NCBI GenBank assembly: GCA_037576195.1
Contig: CM075104.1
Span: 8,500,775 to 8,564,774, forward strand
Source: Phytoseiulus persimilis
Taxonomy: Eukaryota; Arthropoda; Arachnida; Mesostigmata; Phytoseiidae
DNA length: 64,000 nucleotides
Direction of reading: 5' to 3'
Part shown: positions 19,628-29,807 of the stretch, one piece after another
How positions within the stretch are numbered: position 1 is the first letter of the stretch
Layout: the number at the start of each line of letters is the position of its first letter
The notes under the pieces: generated by a model
Told to the model about the DNA's origin: nothing
The model's database searches: none
What the model saw: only the letters and a program-made list of their open reading frames with translations
Made by a program: the position numbers and the translations under genes

Positions 19628-21190
19628 CTATTGCGTAGATGTATTCACGAAGGTTGATTTCGTTGGCCCCCAATGGTCCAGCGAGCTTAATGATATTATT
19701 GTTGATCCGCTGATATTTCGGACATTTCCGGGGTGCAGCCTGGCCCATACGAAGTTGAAGCATTGTGAACTCATACTTTGCTTGTTGTTGCTGGAGGCTT
19801 TGATCATTTCGAAGATGTTAACATGTTTCTTTCGTACGAGGGCATCTACTGTATGATGCCATCCCTCGAGATGGTTGGTGGTTCGTGGGCCGAAGTTGCG
19901 GTAATGGTTCCACAACTGCCTAGGGTACACGTTTCCATTTTCAAGCCACGTGCGCATCACGTAGTCTTTGAAGTCCTCCAGAGCCACGTCGGCAGCGTGC
20001 GCGTGTCCCGGACAATCTGCGTTGATCTCCAACCACGCGTCTTCAATTGAGTTCGGCGGAGTGAGCGCCAGGCTCTTGACTGATCGGAAAACGAGTCGCA
20101 CATCGTCGTCTTCGTTGAATTCTTCTTGACTGAGTCCGAGCTCCTGCCATTTCCGCCAGAGGCACTGCCCGAAATGGAAGAAACAGCTCTTGATTTCGGC
20201 GGTCGGAAAACAGCTCTCGATGGCCCTCAATGCGGCAACCTCGGAGTCCATCTGGAATCCGCGTGGGTTGAAGTTGACTCCCTTCGAAGCGGCATAGGCT
20301 CTCAGATGATCCAGCATACGTGTATACGTTTCCGTCGTCTCGCTGGGTAGGAGGAAGAAAGCGCAAGGTATCATCTGCCCAAGATAGAACCCATCTAGAG
20401 TGTAGAGTTGAGCGAAGATATTAGGCACGTTTCGGAAAGTCCCGTCCATGTAGACGACGGGAGCGTTGCTCAATGCTGCAACCAACTCCGGAGTTGTGAA
20501 CCCAAGCATTCTGTCCGTTGAGCCGTCATCTATTACAAGGAACTCTTCTCCGTTGATAGTTCTCGTCCATGAACCTTCAAGTTGGATATCCGTCCTTGAA
20601 GTAGGGAGAGGCGGTCTCAGTTGAGCTCGTTGGTGGTGCAACGTTGCTCGGATACTGTCGAAATTCGGCACGGACACCCCTACCGCTCTTTCCTCGAATC
20701 TGCCTCGTAAACGTGCTGCTCTGGGTACGAGCGGCTCAGAGTATACTTCCTTCACCCCTCGATCCGGATGCGAGACAACGGCTTGCTTCAAATCGCCCAC
20801 CGCGGATAGTTTGATGAATCCGCTGTCATCCGGCTCGTGGTCATGCGTACCGTTAATCTTGACGGCTCGTATTTGAGGTTCCTTGCCAATCAAAATGATT
20901 CATATTAGCGATGGATGGAAAACGAAGCACACGAGGAAATTAACCAGTGCGACGATCAAGAAATACAGAGAAACGAGAGCGAAGTCCCGAGAAGCAATGG
21001 AAGGTGAACCTTACTTTGCAAATGATGGCACGGGCTGGGCACTTGTCTGTTCGCATCCGGACGCAGCGGCAATAGAGCTTATCGCCCGTGGGCTTTTCTA
21101 CAATACTTCATACGAGAAGCCGTTCACGCGATATATATCACGCTTCCCCTTCGTCGATGTCACAATCTCAACCTCCATGATAGCGCCCGA
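19628..21190 (-). CDS. MULE transposase with FLYWCH domain (unit 1)
   Basis: The main exon (20881-19628) encodes the DDE core: D150 in VVYMDGTFRN, D216 in FQMDSEVAAL, the CFFHFGQCLWRK helix (237-248), and E343 in TTNHLEGWHH (numbering from residue 1 at 20893). Upstream, a 133-bp intron (21014-20882, GTAAGG to GGCAAG) joins in phase an exon with the end of a FLYWCH zinc finger, LYCRCVRMRTDKCPARAIIC, and HDHEPD follows after the splice. The first part of the finger (GKRDIYRVNGFSYEV) is in another frame, with a shift near 21105. The N-terminus is thus broken, while the catalytic exon is open and its triad complete. No start codon was identified. Confidence 0.85.
20882..21014 (-). other. Intron of the MULE transposase (unit 1)
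   Basis: 133 bp, GT at the 5' end and AG at the 3' end. Removal joins the FLYWCH end to the HDHEPD region in phase; without removal the frames are closed. Confidence 0.7.
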
Positions 21191-21672
21191 AGCCTGAATA
21201 GCTCTTCCGTGAGTCTTCCGCTAACGGTCAAATCTTGAAGGTCGGCTGGCCGGGGAAAGGGGAGAGGGCACTACGGAGGTCAACATTTTATCAAGTGACT
21301 CCACATCACCACCGTGAAGTCACGGGCTGGAAATGGAGCTTTCCAACCACGGTTACATATCGACGAATCCACTTCGATCGAAAGACTCCCCCCCCCCCAT
21401 GATTTTAATCGCCACAAAATGAGTTCTGAGGGGATAAACTAGACCTACAATCATGGTGAATGGTCGAGAAGTCTATCGTTTCCACATTTGATTTCCTTGT
21501 GCCGTCGTCAGTGGCGTAGTGAGCCTACGTGATGCCCAGGGCGGACCGCCCCCTCCCTCGCTACGCTGGTGGCCGTCATGCTATGATTGAACCCCAAGTC
21601 ACCTTTGCCTCCACAATTCGATGGGGGTGTGAGGGGACTGGGCTCGATGGGTTCCAAAAACAGGTCTCATCG
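21191..21672. other. MULE non-coding segment (unit 1)
   Basis: No gene. It includes a C-run at about 21390-21400 and a GATGCCCAGGGCGGACCGCC motif (21530), related to sequence in the foldback at 5755-7111. Confidence 0.4.
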
Positions 21673-21674
21673 TA

Positions 21675-22606
21675 CAGGGTGGCTTTTTTAAGTCGGGAAT
21701 TTTCGAGCCCGATCTTGTTTTGGCCATAACTTCGTCAATTTGAGTGATCGATAGAAGATATCGAGGCGGTCATTTTGATACAAAATTCAGGAGGATCCGG
21801 TGAGAATCCCGGTCAGGAGATGGTTTTGAAAATGACCCTTCCTTTTTTTTCGAGGTCTTCCTAAAAGTTATCGTAAAAACGTCAATATTTATCGGATCGG
21901 ACTCGTGGGGGTAGCATTCGACGCGCAAAAGGAAGCCCGTCATTCGCCAGCAAACCGATTGAAGTTATCTCGTTTCCCCGAAAAATGGGAACCGATCGTA
22001 TCGAGAATTCCTTTGGTGTCGAGGGTGATTTTGGCAACCGAGGGCGGAATCCTGAGCATGGGTGATTTCCGGTGAAAATCAAAAATCATCGGATCGACCT
22101 CGCAGCTCAATGTTCGCATGATTCACCCATTTCTGAGTAATTTTCATCGGGGGAGATACCTCCGATTCTGCCTCGTTGAGGAGTTACGAAAAGAAATGCG
22201 GGGAAAAGCGAGGAAAACGAAATTAGCCAATGGGCAAGGCCTTGAAAAAGGGGTTGATACGATCGCTTGCCATTCTTCGGGGATATGAGATAACTTCGCT
22301 CGGTTTTCCGGCGAATGACGGGCTCCCTTTTGCGCGTCGAATGCTACCCCCACGAGTCCGATCCGATAAATATTGACGTTTTTACGATAACTTTCAGGAA
22401 GACCTCGAAAAAAAAGGAAGGGTCATTTTCAAAACCATCTCCTGACCGGGTTTCTTACCGGATCCTCCTGAATTTTGTATCAAAATGACCGCCTCGATAT
22501 CCTCGATCGATCACTCTTTGATTTCTGAAATGGTTCCAAAAATTGACGAAGTTATGGCCAAAACAAGATCGGGCTCGAAAATTCCCGACTAAAAAAAGCC
22601 ACCCTG
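21675..22606. mobile_element. TA-flanked foldback element nested in MULE (unit 1)
   Basis: The tips are CAGGGTGGCTTTTTTA and its complement, each flanked by TA (21673-21674, 22607-22608). The arms run about 400 bp each with some mismatches and a short centre. There is no ORF. The TA duplication suits a Tc1/mariner-related enzyme, but the family is not certain. Confidence 0.8.
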
Positions 22607-22608
22607 TA

Positions 22609-23690
22609 TATTCGACGCTTCTGACCCCTGCCGCGCCTCTCACCGCTCTTGCCTTGTTCCTGCGGCTGGATGTGACGGTGGTTCAGTTGGTCTCATCCTC
22701 TGCGGGTCTCAGTTGCCTTCCGGTGTTGCTGCCGGGGTCTTGGCATCGCTGCTTCGTGGAAGTCTCACTAGGAATCGCGCCGCAGGCTGTCTTCCGGATC
22801 CCAAGTTCATTTGGAGGCTCGAGGCAAACTAACTCCAACTTAGATTCAGCACACCTTTCCACTCTATCACATTAAGGCGAAATCAACCGATTTTCCCCTC
22901 ATTCTCGTAACTCGGATCGACCACTTTCAAGCTCCAAGCTCACACTACTGACTGAAGACAGCGGGAACTCTACGGGTTTCCATCTTTATTGAGAGAAATC
23001 ATCACTTTCCTGTGAGACGGAAAGTGGTTCACATTCTGAAAAACATGGATCATGATTTGCGAGTCAAATTACAGAAAAGATCACATTTCACTCCCTCAAC
23101 TCTGAATTGAGTAGCCTTAGAGTGACTACACCCATGGAGTCACTCAGTCGACTCACCAGGAACGCTCCATCGTATTTCCCGACTGTGCGCGTTGATTCGA
23201 TGAGAAGTAAACGGACAAAGCGCTGAGCGCCTACCATGCATATTTGGTTTCACAAACAACGCTGGCTTAGCCAGCCACTGTGAAAGAGTCACTCGACTTC
23301 CAAGAGAAAATGAGAGCTCGACTACGTCTTCAAACTCCGAACTCAGAGAGCATATTCAATGTTCCATTACATTATGGAATAATCTCCCACCTACTCCTTC
23401 AGCGACGAGATCTTTGGACTTGACAGTCAGAGAGAATGTTGGAGATCAGAACCCAAAATCTATCATAATGTCAGCGGGTCGTCTCACGTTTTTCCGGTCC
23501 AGGGGAAAAAAAATACTGTGTGACTCCTCGAGGTTGCAACGGTGGATCAGAGGCGTCGTTTGGATTGATGATTGCCCATTCCACGTGCAGCTATGAGTGA
23601 TCCATGAGATCTGATTTCCTCGGCTCATATATTCTCATCGTAGATTCCCTTCCAAGATGCCTCCAAGAATCCTTCCAAGAATCCGTCGTA
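22609..23690. other. MULE right non-coding segment (unit 1)
   Basis: About 1.1 kb between the nested foldback and the right terminus. No frame shows a known motif and I see no gene. Confidence 0.4.
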
Positions 23691-23758
23691 GCGGGAAAGG
23701 GCACTTTTCTGGCATCTAAGATTCTGGCATATGAGATCCTGGAATCTGAGATAGTACC

Positions 23759-23767
23759 TTCGCAGTG
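23759..23767. repeat. MULE target-site duplication, right
   Basis: Second copy of TTCGCAGTG, see 18813-18821. Confidence 0.8.
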
Positions 23768-24317
23768 GTTTCCAGCTTGACGGGAGTGCGTTGAGGAGTT
23801 GGTTCACTTCAACATCTTCCGGGAATTTTACCTCTGGTTCCAAGAGATTCGTGAGCAACGTAGAGTAGTGGCTCAGGTTTTCATCCACGGTTTTACTCTT
23901 CGAAAATTTGAAGCTCATGAATTGAGTTATGGCTGTTCCCTTCCGCAGCTTAGCTTTGTTTGAGAAACGATTATTATCGAGCTTCGTCCATATTTCGGCT
24001 GCTGTTATTATTTCTGTTTGGCCGTGGAACAGTGATACCACCAAGTTTTCATTTATGGCTGCGAAAAAGAGTTATCTTGCTCTCTTGTTTGCCTTATCGA
24101 ATTGATCTTTCTTAGTTTGTCGTTCAGGGGTGAGTTTAGAGGCACGCGGCTCGGGTTGAGGCTCAACCATTTTGCCACTGATGACTTCCCAGATGTTTTC
24201 CTCATTTTTGAAATAGATAGGACAGAGACTTTTGAAAGCGATCCAGTTATTTCCATTTGCAGCCAACACGACTGGGCATTTAGACGCATCGTGCGACTTG
24301 ATATTCTCCGAGGCCAT
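23768..24317 (-). pseudogene. Copia gag, N-terminal half (unit 1)
   Basis: The ATG at 24317 opens MASENIKSHDASKC; an NGNNW...FK segment typical of copia gag (DUF4219-like) follows. TAA at 24074-24072 interrupts the frame. The same frame then resumes with a UBN2-like region (TAAEIWTKLDNNRF, LPSSWKPLR) and runs into the MULE. Both units share the TAA. Confidence 0.8.
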
Positions 24318-24353
24318 TGTGTTGTGGCTGCCTATTGCTAACTAGCTTGTATC

Positions 24354-24358
24354 ACTTC
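24354..24358. repeat. Target-site duplication of gypsy element 1, left
   Basis: ACTTC, matching 29067-29071. The unit-2 leader has a single ACTTC at the same place, which is the empty site. Confidence 0.9.
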
Positions 24359-24575
24359 TGTAGTATCGACGAGGCGGAGGCTGAATTGGACGTCGACGTG
24401 CGTCGTCTTTATTCGTGTGTTATGATCTCTACCAAGGCACCTCCGTGCGTGGCAGCCTTTCTACCCCGATGATACACCGGGGACTACGGTGTTACACAAC
24501 GCTCTCCATTGGCCGCCTCCTTTCTCCACGCTTGGCCAATCGTTCTCTCAGACTCTAGAACTCCTCGACACTACA
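24359..24575 (-). repeat. Gypsy 1 3' LTR
   Basis: 217 bp, same sequence as 28850-29066. It starts TGTAGTATCGACG and ends CTCGACACTACA. Confidence 0.93.
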
Positions 24576-24626
24576 CTCGCCCTCCCTTGATTAATACGAT
24601 TCCATGTCGATCACAATTATTACTAG

Positions 24627-27600
24627 CTATTCTATCTCGACACAAAATCCGCGTATCGCATTGGCGGTCTCCGATTCCGTTTCGGCCGTCCTTCCTCTTC
24701 GATCGGCGGCTCCTCTTCCTCTGTGGTCTCGTACGCCTCTTCGTCGCTCGAGTCCCGCTGGGTGCACAGCGCCGCTTCGACGGTGTTGCTTCCCTGATTC
24801 TCGGTCCGGATGGTTGGGTCGGGGTCTTTTTCCCCTTCCGATGAGAACGAATCGCATCCTCTGAACACAGGCTGTTCCGGCTGCCGCTGGACGGACGCTT
24901 CCCAGCCCGTTTCTTGTCTGATTCCCGGTCTGGGCTGTCTGACTGCCACTAGGCTGTCTCGATGCCACATTCGTCCGTCCGCGGTGCGATACGTCGATCG
25001 CCCCAGCCGTTTTTTCGACTCGGGTGGGATGACCGTAACACGATTCCCCTTTATTCCACTGGGGTTTCTTGGCTTTCACCCATTCGCCTATTATGAACTC
25101 TTTCCGATCTGCTGCTCGTCGCCGATCTGCGTAGGATTTCTGGCATTTTTGGCGCCGCTCCACCCGCTCCCGCGTTTCCGTTTCGTTGTTCCCCTGACTT
25201 GGACCTCCGACGACATCCAGTCTGGTGCGCATTCGTCTTCCATGCAACAGCTCCGATGGTGACTTCCCCGTAGTAGCTTGCGGTGTCGCGTTGTAGGTGG
25301 CGACCATCCTCATCACTCGTTCGCGCGTTTTGTCGCCTCCCAGCCTGGCCGTCGCGATGAATCCTCCGAGCGTTCGGTTGAATCGCTCCACCAACCCGTT
25401 GGACGCCGCGTGGAAAACCGGACATCTCACATGTCTAAGTTTCAGCTCCTCCACCATCTCTCCAAACTCCCGACCGATGAACTGGGGCCCATTGTCGCTT
25501 ACGATACATTTAGGGAGCCCTTCGCGGTTGAACAATCTTCTGAACATTTCTACTATTCTGCCGCCCGAGACTTCTTGCATGAATTCTACCTCCGCCCACT
25601 TGGAGTAGTAGTCGATCACAACCACGGCGAACCGGCTTTGAATTCCCATCGATGCATCCGGCCCTCTAATATCCACCGCCAGTCTTTCCCACGGCTCATC
25701 CGGCCATTTAGTCGGTTCTACGGGGGCTTTGCCGGCTTTCGTTGTACGGTCACTATTTTCACAAATGACGCACTGTCTTATCAATTCCTCCACATTTCTA
25801 TCCATGGATGGCCACCAATAAATTTGTCGCAGACGTTGTTTAGTTCGGACCATCCCCTGGTGAGCTTCGTCATGCGCCAGCTGTATCGCTTTTGTTCGGA
25901 GTGACCCGGGTAGGACAATTTTTTCCGCTCGCATCACCACTCCGTCTTGTTCTGACAACTCGTGAATCACGCTGGACCACTGACGTTCCACCACCCTAGG
26001 ATTTCTCGCTCTCAGCCACTTTCTAACTATGGATATTTGCTTATCGGCTTTCGACTGTGCTGAAATTTCCTCCCAGGAAAGGGGTCCCGACGATTCTCGG
26101 ATGCACGCTATCACTTGTTCGTCTTCGTTCCCAGTACTGAAACAGCCGCCGAGCGGCAGTCTGGAGAGCATGTCCGGCACGTTGTTATTGACACCCGGCT
26201 TGTACTCAACGACAAAATTGTATTTCCGCAAGCGCTCGACCCACCGTGCAATTCTCATCGGTGCTCTCCCCACCCCAGACGCCCCCAGAAGCGTTACCAG
26301 CGATTGGTGGTCCGTTCGCAATCGAAACTGCCGACCATACAGGAACACGTGCCACCTCTCAATGGCAAACACGCACGCGAGAGCTTCTTTCTCTCCAGCC
26401 GAATAGTTTTGTTGTGCTTGAGAGAGTGCGCATGACGCGAACGACACGGGACGTTCGCCTTCTTCATGTCGCTGTAATAACGTCGCGCCCAGCCCGACAT
26501 TTGACGCGTCTGTCGCCACTATGATCTCCTTCTTGAAATCGAATATCGCCAGCGGTTTGGCTTCCACAATCGCGTTTTTTAATCTCCGAAACGAGTCTCT
26601 CTGCTCTTGGCCCCACTCAAATTTCGTTTCCGTCTTAAGAAGTCGCCTCATTGGCTCGGCTATTGTCGAGAAATTCGGAACGCACCGCATGTAAAAACTC
26701 GCCGTTCCCAACACCGACTTGATTTGTGTCGTATTTGTCGGTTCCGGGAGTTCCTCTATCGCTTTTAAGTTTTGTACCGTTGGTTTCACTCCTGTCGGAC
26801 CGATCGAATATCCCACGAATTCAATGTTACTTTCGCCTATGACGCATTTCCTATTTAGGGTCATCCCTACTTTGCGGATTCGCCCGAAGACCCGCTTAAG
26901 TCTTTCGTCATGTTCCTTCCTGTCCTTTCCAAACACAAGAATATCGTCCAGGTAGATGACCACCCCCTCAATTCCCTCCAAGATCTTCTCCATCATTCGT
27001 TGGAATGCCGCAGGAGCCGATGCAAGTCCAAAGGGTACTCGTTTGAACCTGAACAAGCCCCATGGTGTAATGAAGGCTGTTAAGTCTCGCGACTCTTCTG
27101 CTAACTCCACTTGGTGGTATGCCGACAATGCATCCAACTTGGAGAATACCGTAGCTCCACTCAGTTTCGTTAGCAAATCTTCAAAGTGTGGGAGCGGGAA
27201 TACATCAGCCACAATCGCCTGATTCACCGCTCGCAAGTCCACACACAACCTCACCCGACCATCTTTACGGTTTACCACTACCATCGCCGACACCCACTCG
27301 GATGCCTCGATTTGTTCTATGACATCGCTCCCCTCCAACCTCCTGATCTCCCTCAAAACCCTCTCTCTTGTTGTCAAGGGCAGCCTTCTGACTTTTTGCT
27401 GGACTGGGTGGGCATTTTTCTTTGATTTCACCACATGCTTGAATCCTTTTACTTTTCCGAGCCGCTCCTCGAACAAATCCGAAAACGTTTTCGCGATTCC
27501 CATTTCCGTGATTTCATTCACCGCGCAATGACCCGTTGCGCAATTGATGCTCACTTTTAATTTTGCCATCGTGTCTCTACCCAGAATCGATTTTCCCGAG

Positions 27601-28793
27601 CGCACCACGTAGAACTCTCCTCGCGCCGACCGCCCTCTCAACCTGATTGTATCACGATACACTCCCAGGACTTTTATCATTTCCCCTCCGAAGCCTTTCA
27701 GCACAATTTCAGCCCTATCTAGCGCTGGTACACAACTTCCGAATTCCGTCACATTGATTATCGACACTGCAGCGCCCGTGTCTACCATAAAATTAATCTG
27801 GAAGCCGCCTACTCCGGCCTGCACATTAAATTCCCTAACTACCTGCTGAGAGCGAGACGACAGTTGATAGATTGGTACAAATTTATTCTCACATTCGGTC
27901 TTGCGGGCAATCGCGGCTTCCCATTCCGGCAAGGAGTCTTCCCAACACTCCTCCGGCGTAGCAATCGGTGTCGGCAATAACTCCACGAGATTGATCCCAC
28001 GTTTATCCTGTTTTCCACACACACGGATGAAATGTCCCGTCTTCTTGCAGCCGAAACACGTTGCGACTCGTGCCGGGCATTTTGTCGCTTGCGTTTCATG
28101 TCTGTCACTGTCACAGCGACCGCATCTTCTGATAGCCGGTCTGAACTTTGGCGGATGTTTTCCTGATGTACCGAGGGCTCCTCGGCTTGCAGAAACCCCG
28201 GCCCTGTGGACTTCGTTGATCTCGACTGTATTCTTGTGTGAAAACGCGGCAGCCTCTTGCACGTTTTGTTCGGCTTGCGCGGCGGTTTCCACCGTTTCCT
28301 CGAAGTCTTTTGTGTCCTTGAGCAGCATCAACTGCTTCCTCACTTCGGCGCTGGACGTATTGACGATAACTTGCGTGATGATCGCTTCCTCTGCGGTGAT
28401 CGGGAACTCGCATTTCTTCGAGAGCCGTGTCAATGCGCTCACGAATTCCCTTATGGATTCGCCCGGCTGCTGCTTGCGGCCAGCGAATTCCAAACGCGCC
28501 GCCGCTAATCCTTTCCTCCTCGCGAACCGTCTTTCCAACCGATTCTTCGCTTTCTCGAATTCGGTTGCTCCCGCCGCCGCTTGATCCTTCATTGTTCTAT
28601 AAACGGCCTGGCCCTCTTGGCCCAGACAATGCTTGAGCAGTGCAACTTTCCTGGCGTCTGTCCACTTTTCCAGTCCTCCTCGTGCTTCCACGTAATCTTC
28701 GAAGTTTTCAATCCATTCTTCCCATGGTACATTTGGCACTCCTGGCAACGGTAAAAAAGCTGGCGGTGCCGCCACTCCTCCATGTTCCGACAT
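24627..28793 (-). CDS. Gypsy 1 Gag-Pol polyprotein
   Basis: One 1,388-residue frame from an ATG at 28793. In order: gag (1-220), zinc knuckle region with CFGCKKTGHFIRVC (246-259), protease VDTGA (D338), reverse transcriptase with YLDD (614-617), RNase H with ATDASNVGLGA (D761), integrase with HHCC (H974, H978, C1008, C1011) and catalytic D1041, D1100 and E1136. After residue about 1249 the frame turns into unrelated text. The expected C-terminus, ending RPKRNRRPPMRYADFVSR, continues in another frame (to 24632). One extra base in a G-run (25046-25049, CCCC on the plus strand) explains this. Everything up to the integrase core looks functional. Confidence 0.93.
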   Translation of the reverse strand: MSEHGGVAAPPAFLPLPGVPNVPWEEWIENFEDYVEARGGLEKWTDARKVALLKHCLGQEGQAVYRTMKDQAAAGATEFEKAKNRLERRFARRKGLAAARLEFAGRKQQPGESIREFVSALTRLSKKCEFPITAEEAIITQVIVNTSSAEVRKQLMLLKDTKDFEETVETAAQAEQNVQEAAAFSHKNTVEINEVHRAGVSASRGALGTSGKHPPKFRPAIRRCGRCDSDRHETQATKCPARVATCFGCKKTGHFIRVCGKQDKRGINLVELLPTPIATPEECWEDSLPEWEAAIARKTECENKFVPIYQLSSRSQQVVREFNVQAGVGGFQINFMVDTGAAVSIINVTEFGSCVPALDRAEIVLKGFGGEMIKVLGVYRDTIRLRGRSARGEFYVVRSGKSILGRDTMAKLKVSINCATGHCAVNEITEMGIAKTFSDLFEERLGKVKGFKHVVKSKKNAHPVQQKVRRLPLTTRERVLREIRRLEGSDVIEQIEASEWVSAMVVVNRKDGRVRLCVDLRAVNQAIVADVFPLPHFEDLLTKLSGATVFSKLDALSAYHQVELAEESRDLTAFITPWGLFRFKRVPFGLASAPAAFQRMMEKILEGIEGVVIYLDDILVFGKDRKEHDERLKRVFGRIRKVGMTLNRKCVIGESNIEFVGYSIGPTGVKPTVQNLKAIEELPEPTNTTQIKSVLGTASFYMRCVPNFSTIAEPMRRLLKTETKFEWGQEQRDSFRRLKNAIVEAKPLAIFDFKKEIIVATDASNVGLGATLLQRHEEGERPVSFASCALSQAQQNYSAGEKEALACVFAIERWHVFLYGRQFRLRTDHQSLVTLLGASGVGRAPMRIARWVERLRKYNFVVEYKPGVNNNVPDMLSRLPLGGCFSTGNEDEQVIACIRESSGPLSWEEISAQSKADKQISIVRKWLRARNPRVVERQWSSVIHELSEQDGVVMRAEKIVLPGSLRTKAIQLAHDEAHQGMVRTKQRLRQIYWWPSMDRNVEELIRQCVICENSDRTTKAGKAPVEPTKWPDEPWERLAVDIRGPDASMGIQSRFAVVVIDYYSKWAEVEFMQEVSGGRIVEMFRRLFNREGLPKCIVSDNGPQFIGREFGEMVEELKLRHVRCPVFHAASNGLVERFNRTLGGFIATARLGGDKTRERVMRMVATYNATPQATTGKSPSELLHGRRMRTRLDVVGGPSQGNNETETRERVERRQKCQKSYADRRRAADRKEFIIGEWVKAKKPQWNKGESCYGHPTRVEKTAGAIDVSHRGRTNVASRQPSGSQTAQTGNQTRNGLGSVRPAAAGTACVQRMRFVLIGRGKRPRPNHPDRESGKQHRRSGAVHPAGLERRRGVRDHRGRGAADRRGRTAETESETANAIRGFCVEIE

Positions 28794-28849
28794 TCTTCGG
28801 TTCCTCGCACACTTTCAGAATTCGTCGAGTCACGGTCGACTGCGCCACT

Positions 28850-29066
28850 TGTAGTATCGACGAGGCGGAGGCTGAATTGGACGTCGACGTGCGTCGTCTT
28901 TATTCGTGTGTTATGATCTCTACCAAGGCACCTCCGTGCGTGGCAGCCTTTCTACCCCGATGATACACCGGGGACTACGGTGTTACACAACGCTCTCCAT
29001 TGGCCGCCTCCTTTCTCCACGCTTGGCCAATCGTTCTCTCAGACTCTAGAACTCCTCGACACTACA
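28850..29066 (-). repeat. Gypsy 1 5' LTR
   Basis: 217 bp, direct repeat of 24359-24575. Confidence 0.93.
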
Positions 29067-29194
29067 ACTTCATACTCACGACTGAAGATTGTCAGTGGAG
29101 CAGAGTTATCGTGCCTGATAACGTATTGCGAAGGCTGGTTCGGAAGAAGTACAAGTCTGTGCTCAGTCACTTTAATCAAGAATCCTCGGAGTAC
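29067..29194 (-). other. Copia leader, unit 1, right part
   Basis: Starts with the second ACTTC and continues the leader that was cut at 24358. It ends at LTR2, next to GTACTCCGAGGATTC on the minus strand, where the primer-binding site should be; this does not match a tRNA end that I recognise. Confidence 0.7.
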
Positions 29195-29372
29195 TGTTGA
29201 CACCCAGTAAGTTTATTCCCATGGGAACCTTCTTATATACTGCTCGTACAGGTTTAGTGGAAAGAGGGTCAAGCATTGACTTCAGCAATAGGTGGCCCCC
29301 ATTGGCTCTCAGTATTACAGCCAAGGAAGGAAGACACCAGCTAGGGAATAATACAGTCTACATTTCTCAATA
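29195..29372 (-). repeat. Copia LTR 2 (middle, recombinant)
   Basis: 178 bp. Its left ~150 bases match LTR3 (TGTTGACACCCAGTAAG), whereas its right end (GGGAATAATACAG, CTCAATA) matches LTR1. The switch falls in the shared stretch GAAGACACCAGCTAGGGA (about 29330-29347). Confidence 0.88.
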
Positions 29373-29807
29373 GCCCCCGTTCCCGAGATGGAGTCTTCTG
29401 GTCGATATTTGATATAGAACCTCTCTAGTGTGATGGCTCTTCACAGAGCTTCCGGACATTGTCTCAGTAACCCAATATTTTCTCAACCGAAAACGACTCC
29501 AGTGAGCAGTTCGCGAGTATTGGATCGCACTCACATCCGTTCTGGATCATCGAATCCGGTGTCCGGAGTTCATCCTCACAAAAGTTCTCTCCGAGTGGTG
29601 GTTTGAGTATAGATGAGTAAGGGTGAATAAGTGCCTGAATCTCATAGACCTTCGAGCGTTCGAGGAAGCTCGATCAATCGTTCTCCAAGTGCCGAACATT
29701 ATGTCCGCAGTTCCCGAACAACTTTCATTTATTGCTCTCGGAGAACCCAGGCGCTTGAGGCTCTGCCTGCTGCAGAAACCTTTTTGGTCAGTGAAAGCCC
29801 CCGCGAT

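Larger units (their letters stand above)
18822..23758 (-). mobile_element. MULE DNA transposon inserted in copia gag (unit 1)
   Basis: The 4.9-kb element has inverted termini built from repeats of CCAGAATCTC; compare 18833-18910 with the complement of 23690-23757, including GGGAAGGGC(T/A)CTTTTCTGG next to them. It carries a FLYWCH-MULE transposase on the minus strand and a nested TA-flanked foldback (21675-22606). The host gag frame resumes precisely across the duplicated target. Confidence 0.85.
12140..24353 (-). mobile_element. Copia internal region, unit 1 (with nested MULE)
   Basis: This is unit 1 of the tandem array. On the minus strand it reads leader, gag (split), pol, ORF3, then about 2.8 kb before the 3' LTR that carries a plus-strand gene-like region. 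It matches 29373-41587 with an offset of 17,233 (17,234 after an A-run near 14318) and about 15 base differences. The leader is interrupted by a gypsy element at 24359. Confidence 0.85.
24359..29066 (-). mobile_element. Complete Ty3/gypsy element 1
   Basis: 4,708 bp, minus-strand. The LTRs (217 bp) start TGTAGT, end ACTACA, and look identical by eye. Next to the 5' LTR is TGGCGCAGTCGACC, a primer-binding site of the kind described for 17.6 and 297 (tRNA-Ser). Before the 3' LTR a purine tract reads AAGGGAGGGCGAG. The insertion is into the copia leader of unit 1 only. Confidence 0.93.

Noticed and set aside
25278..25904. 208-codon plus-strand frame within gypsy 1
   Set aside because: It is the complement of the integrase-coding region, whose motifs are clear.
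26029..26406. Plus-strand frames across gypsy 1 RT and RNase H
   Set aside because: Shadows of the 1,388-codon minus-strand polyprotein.
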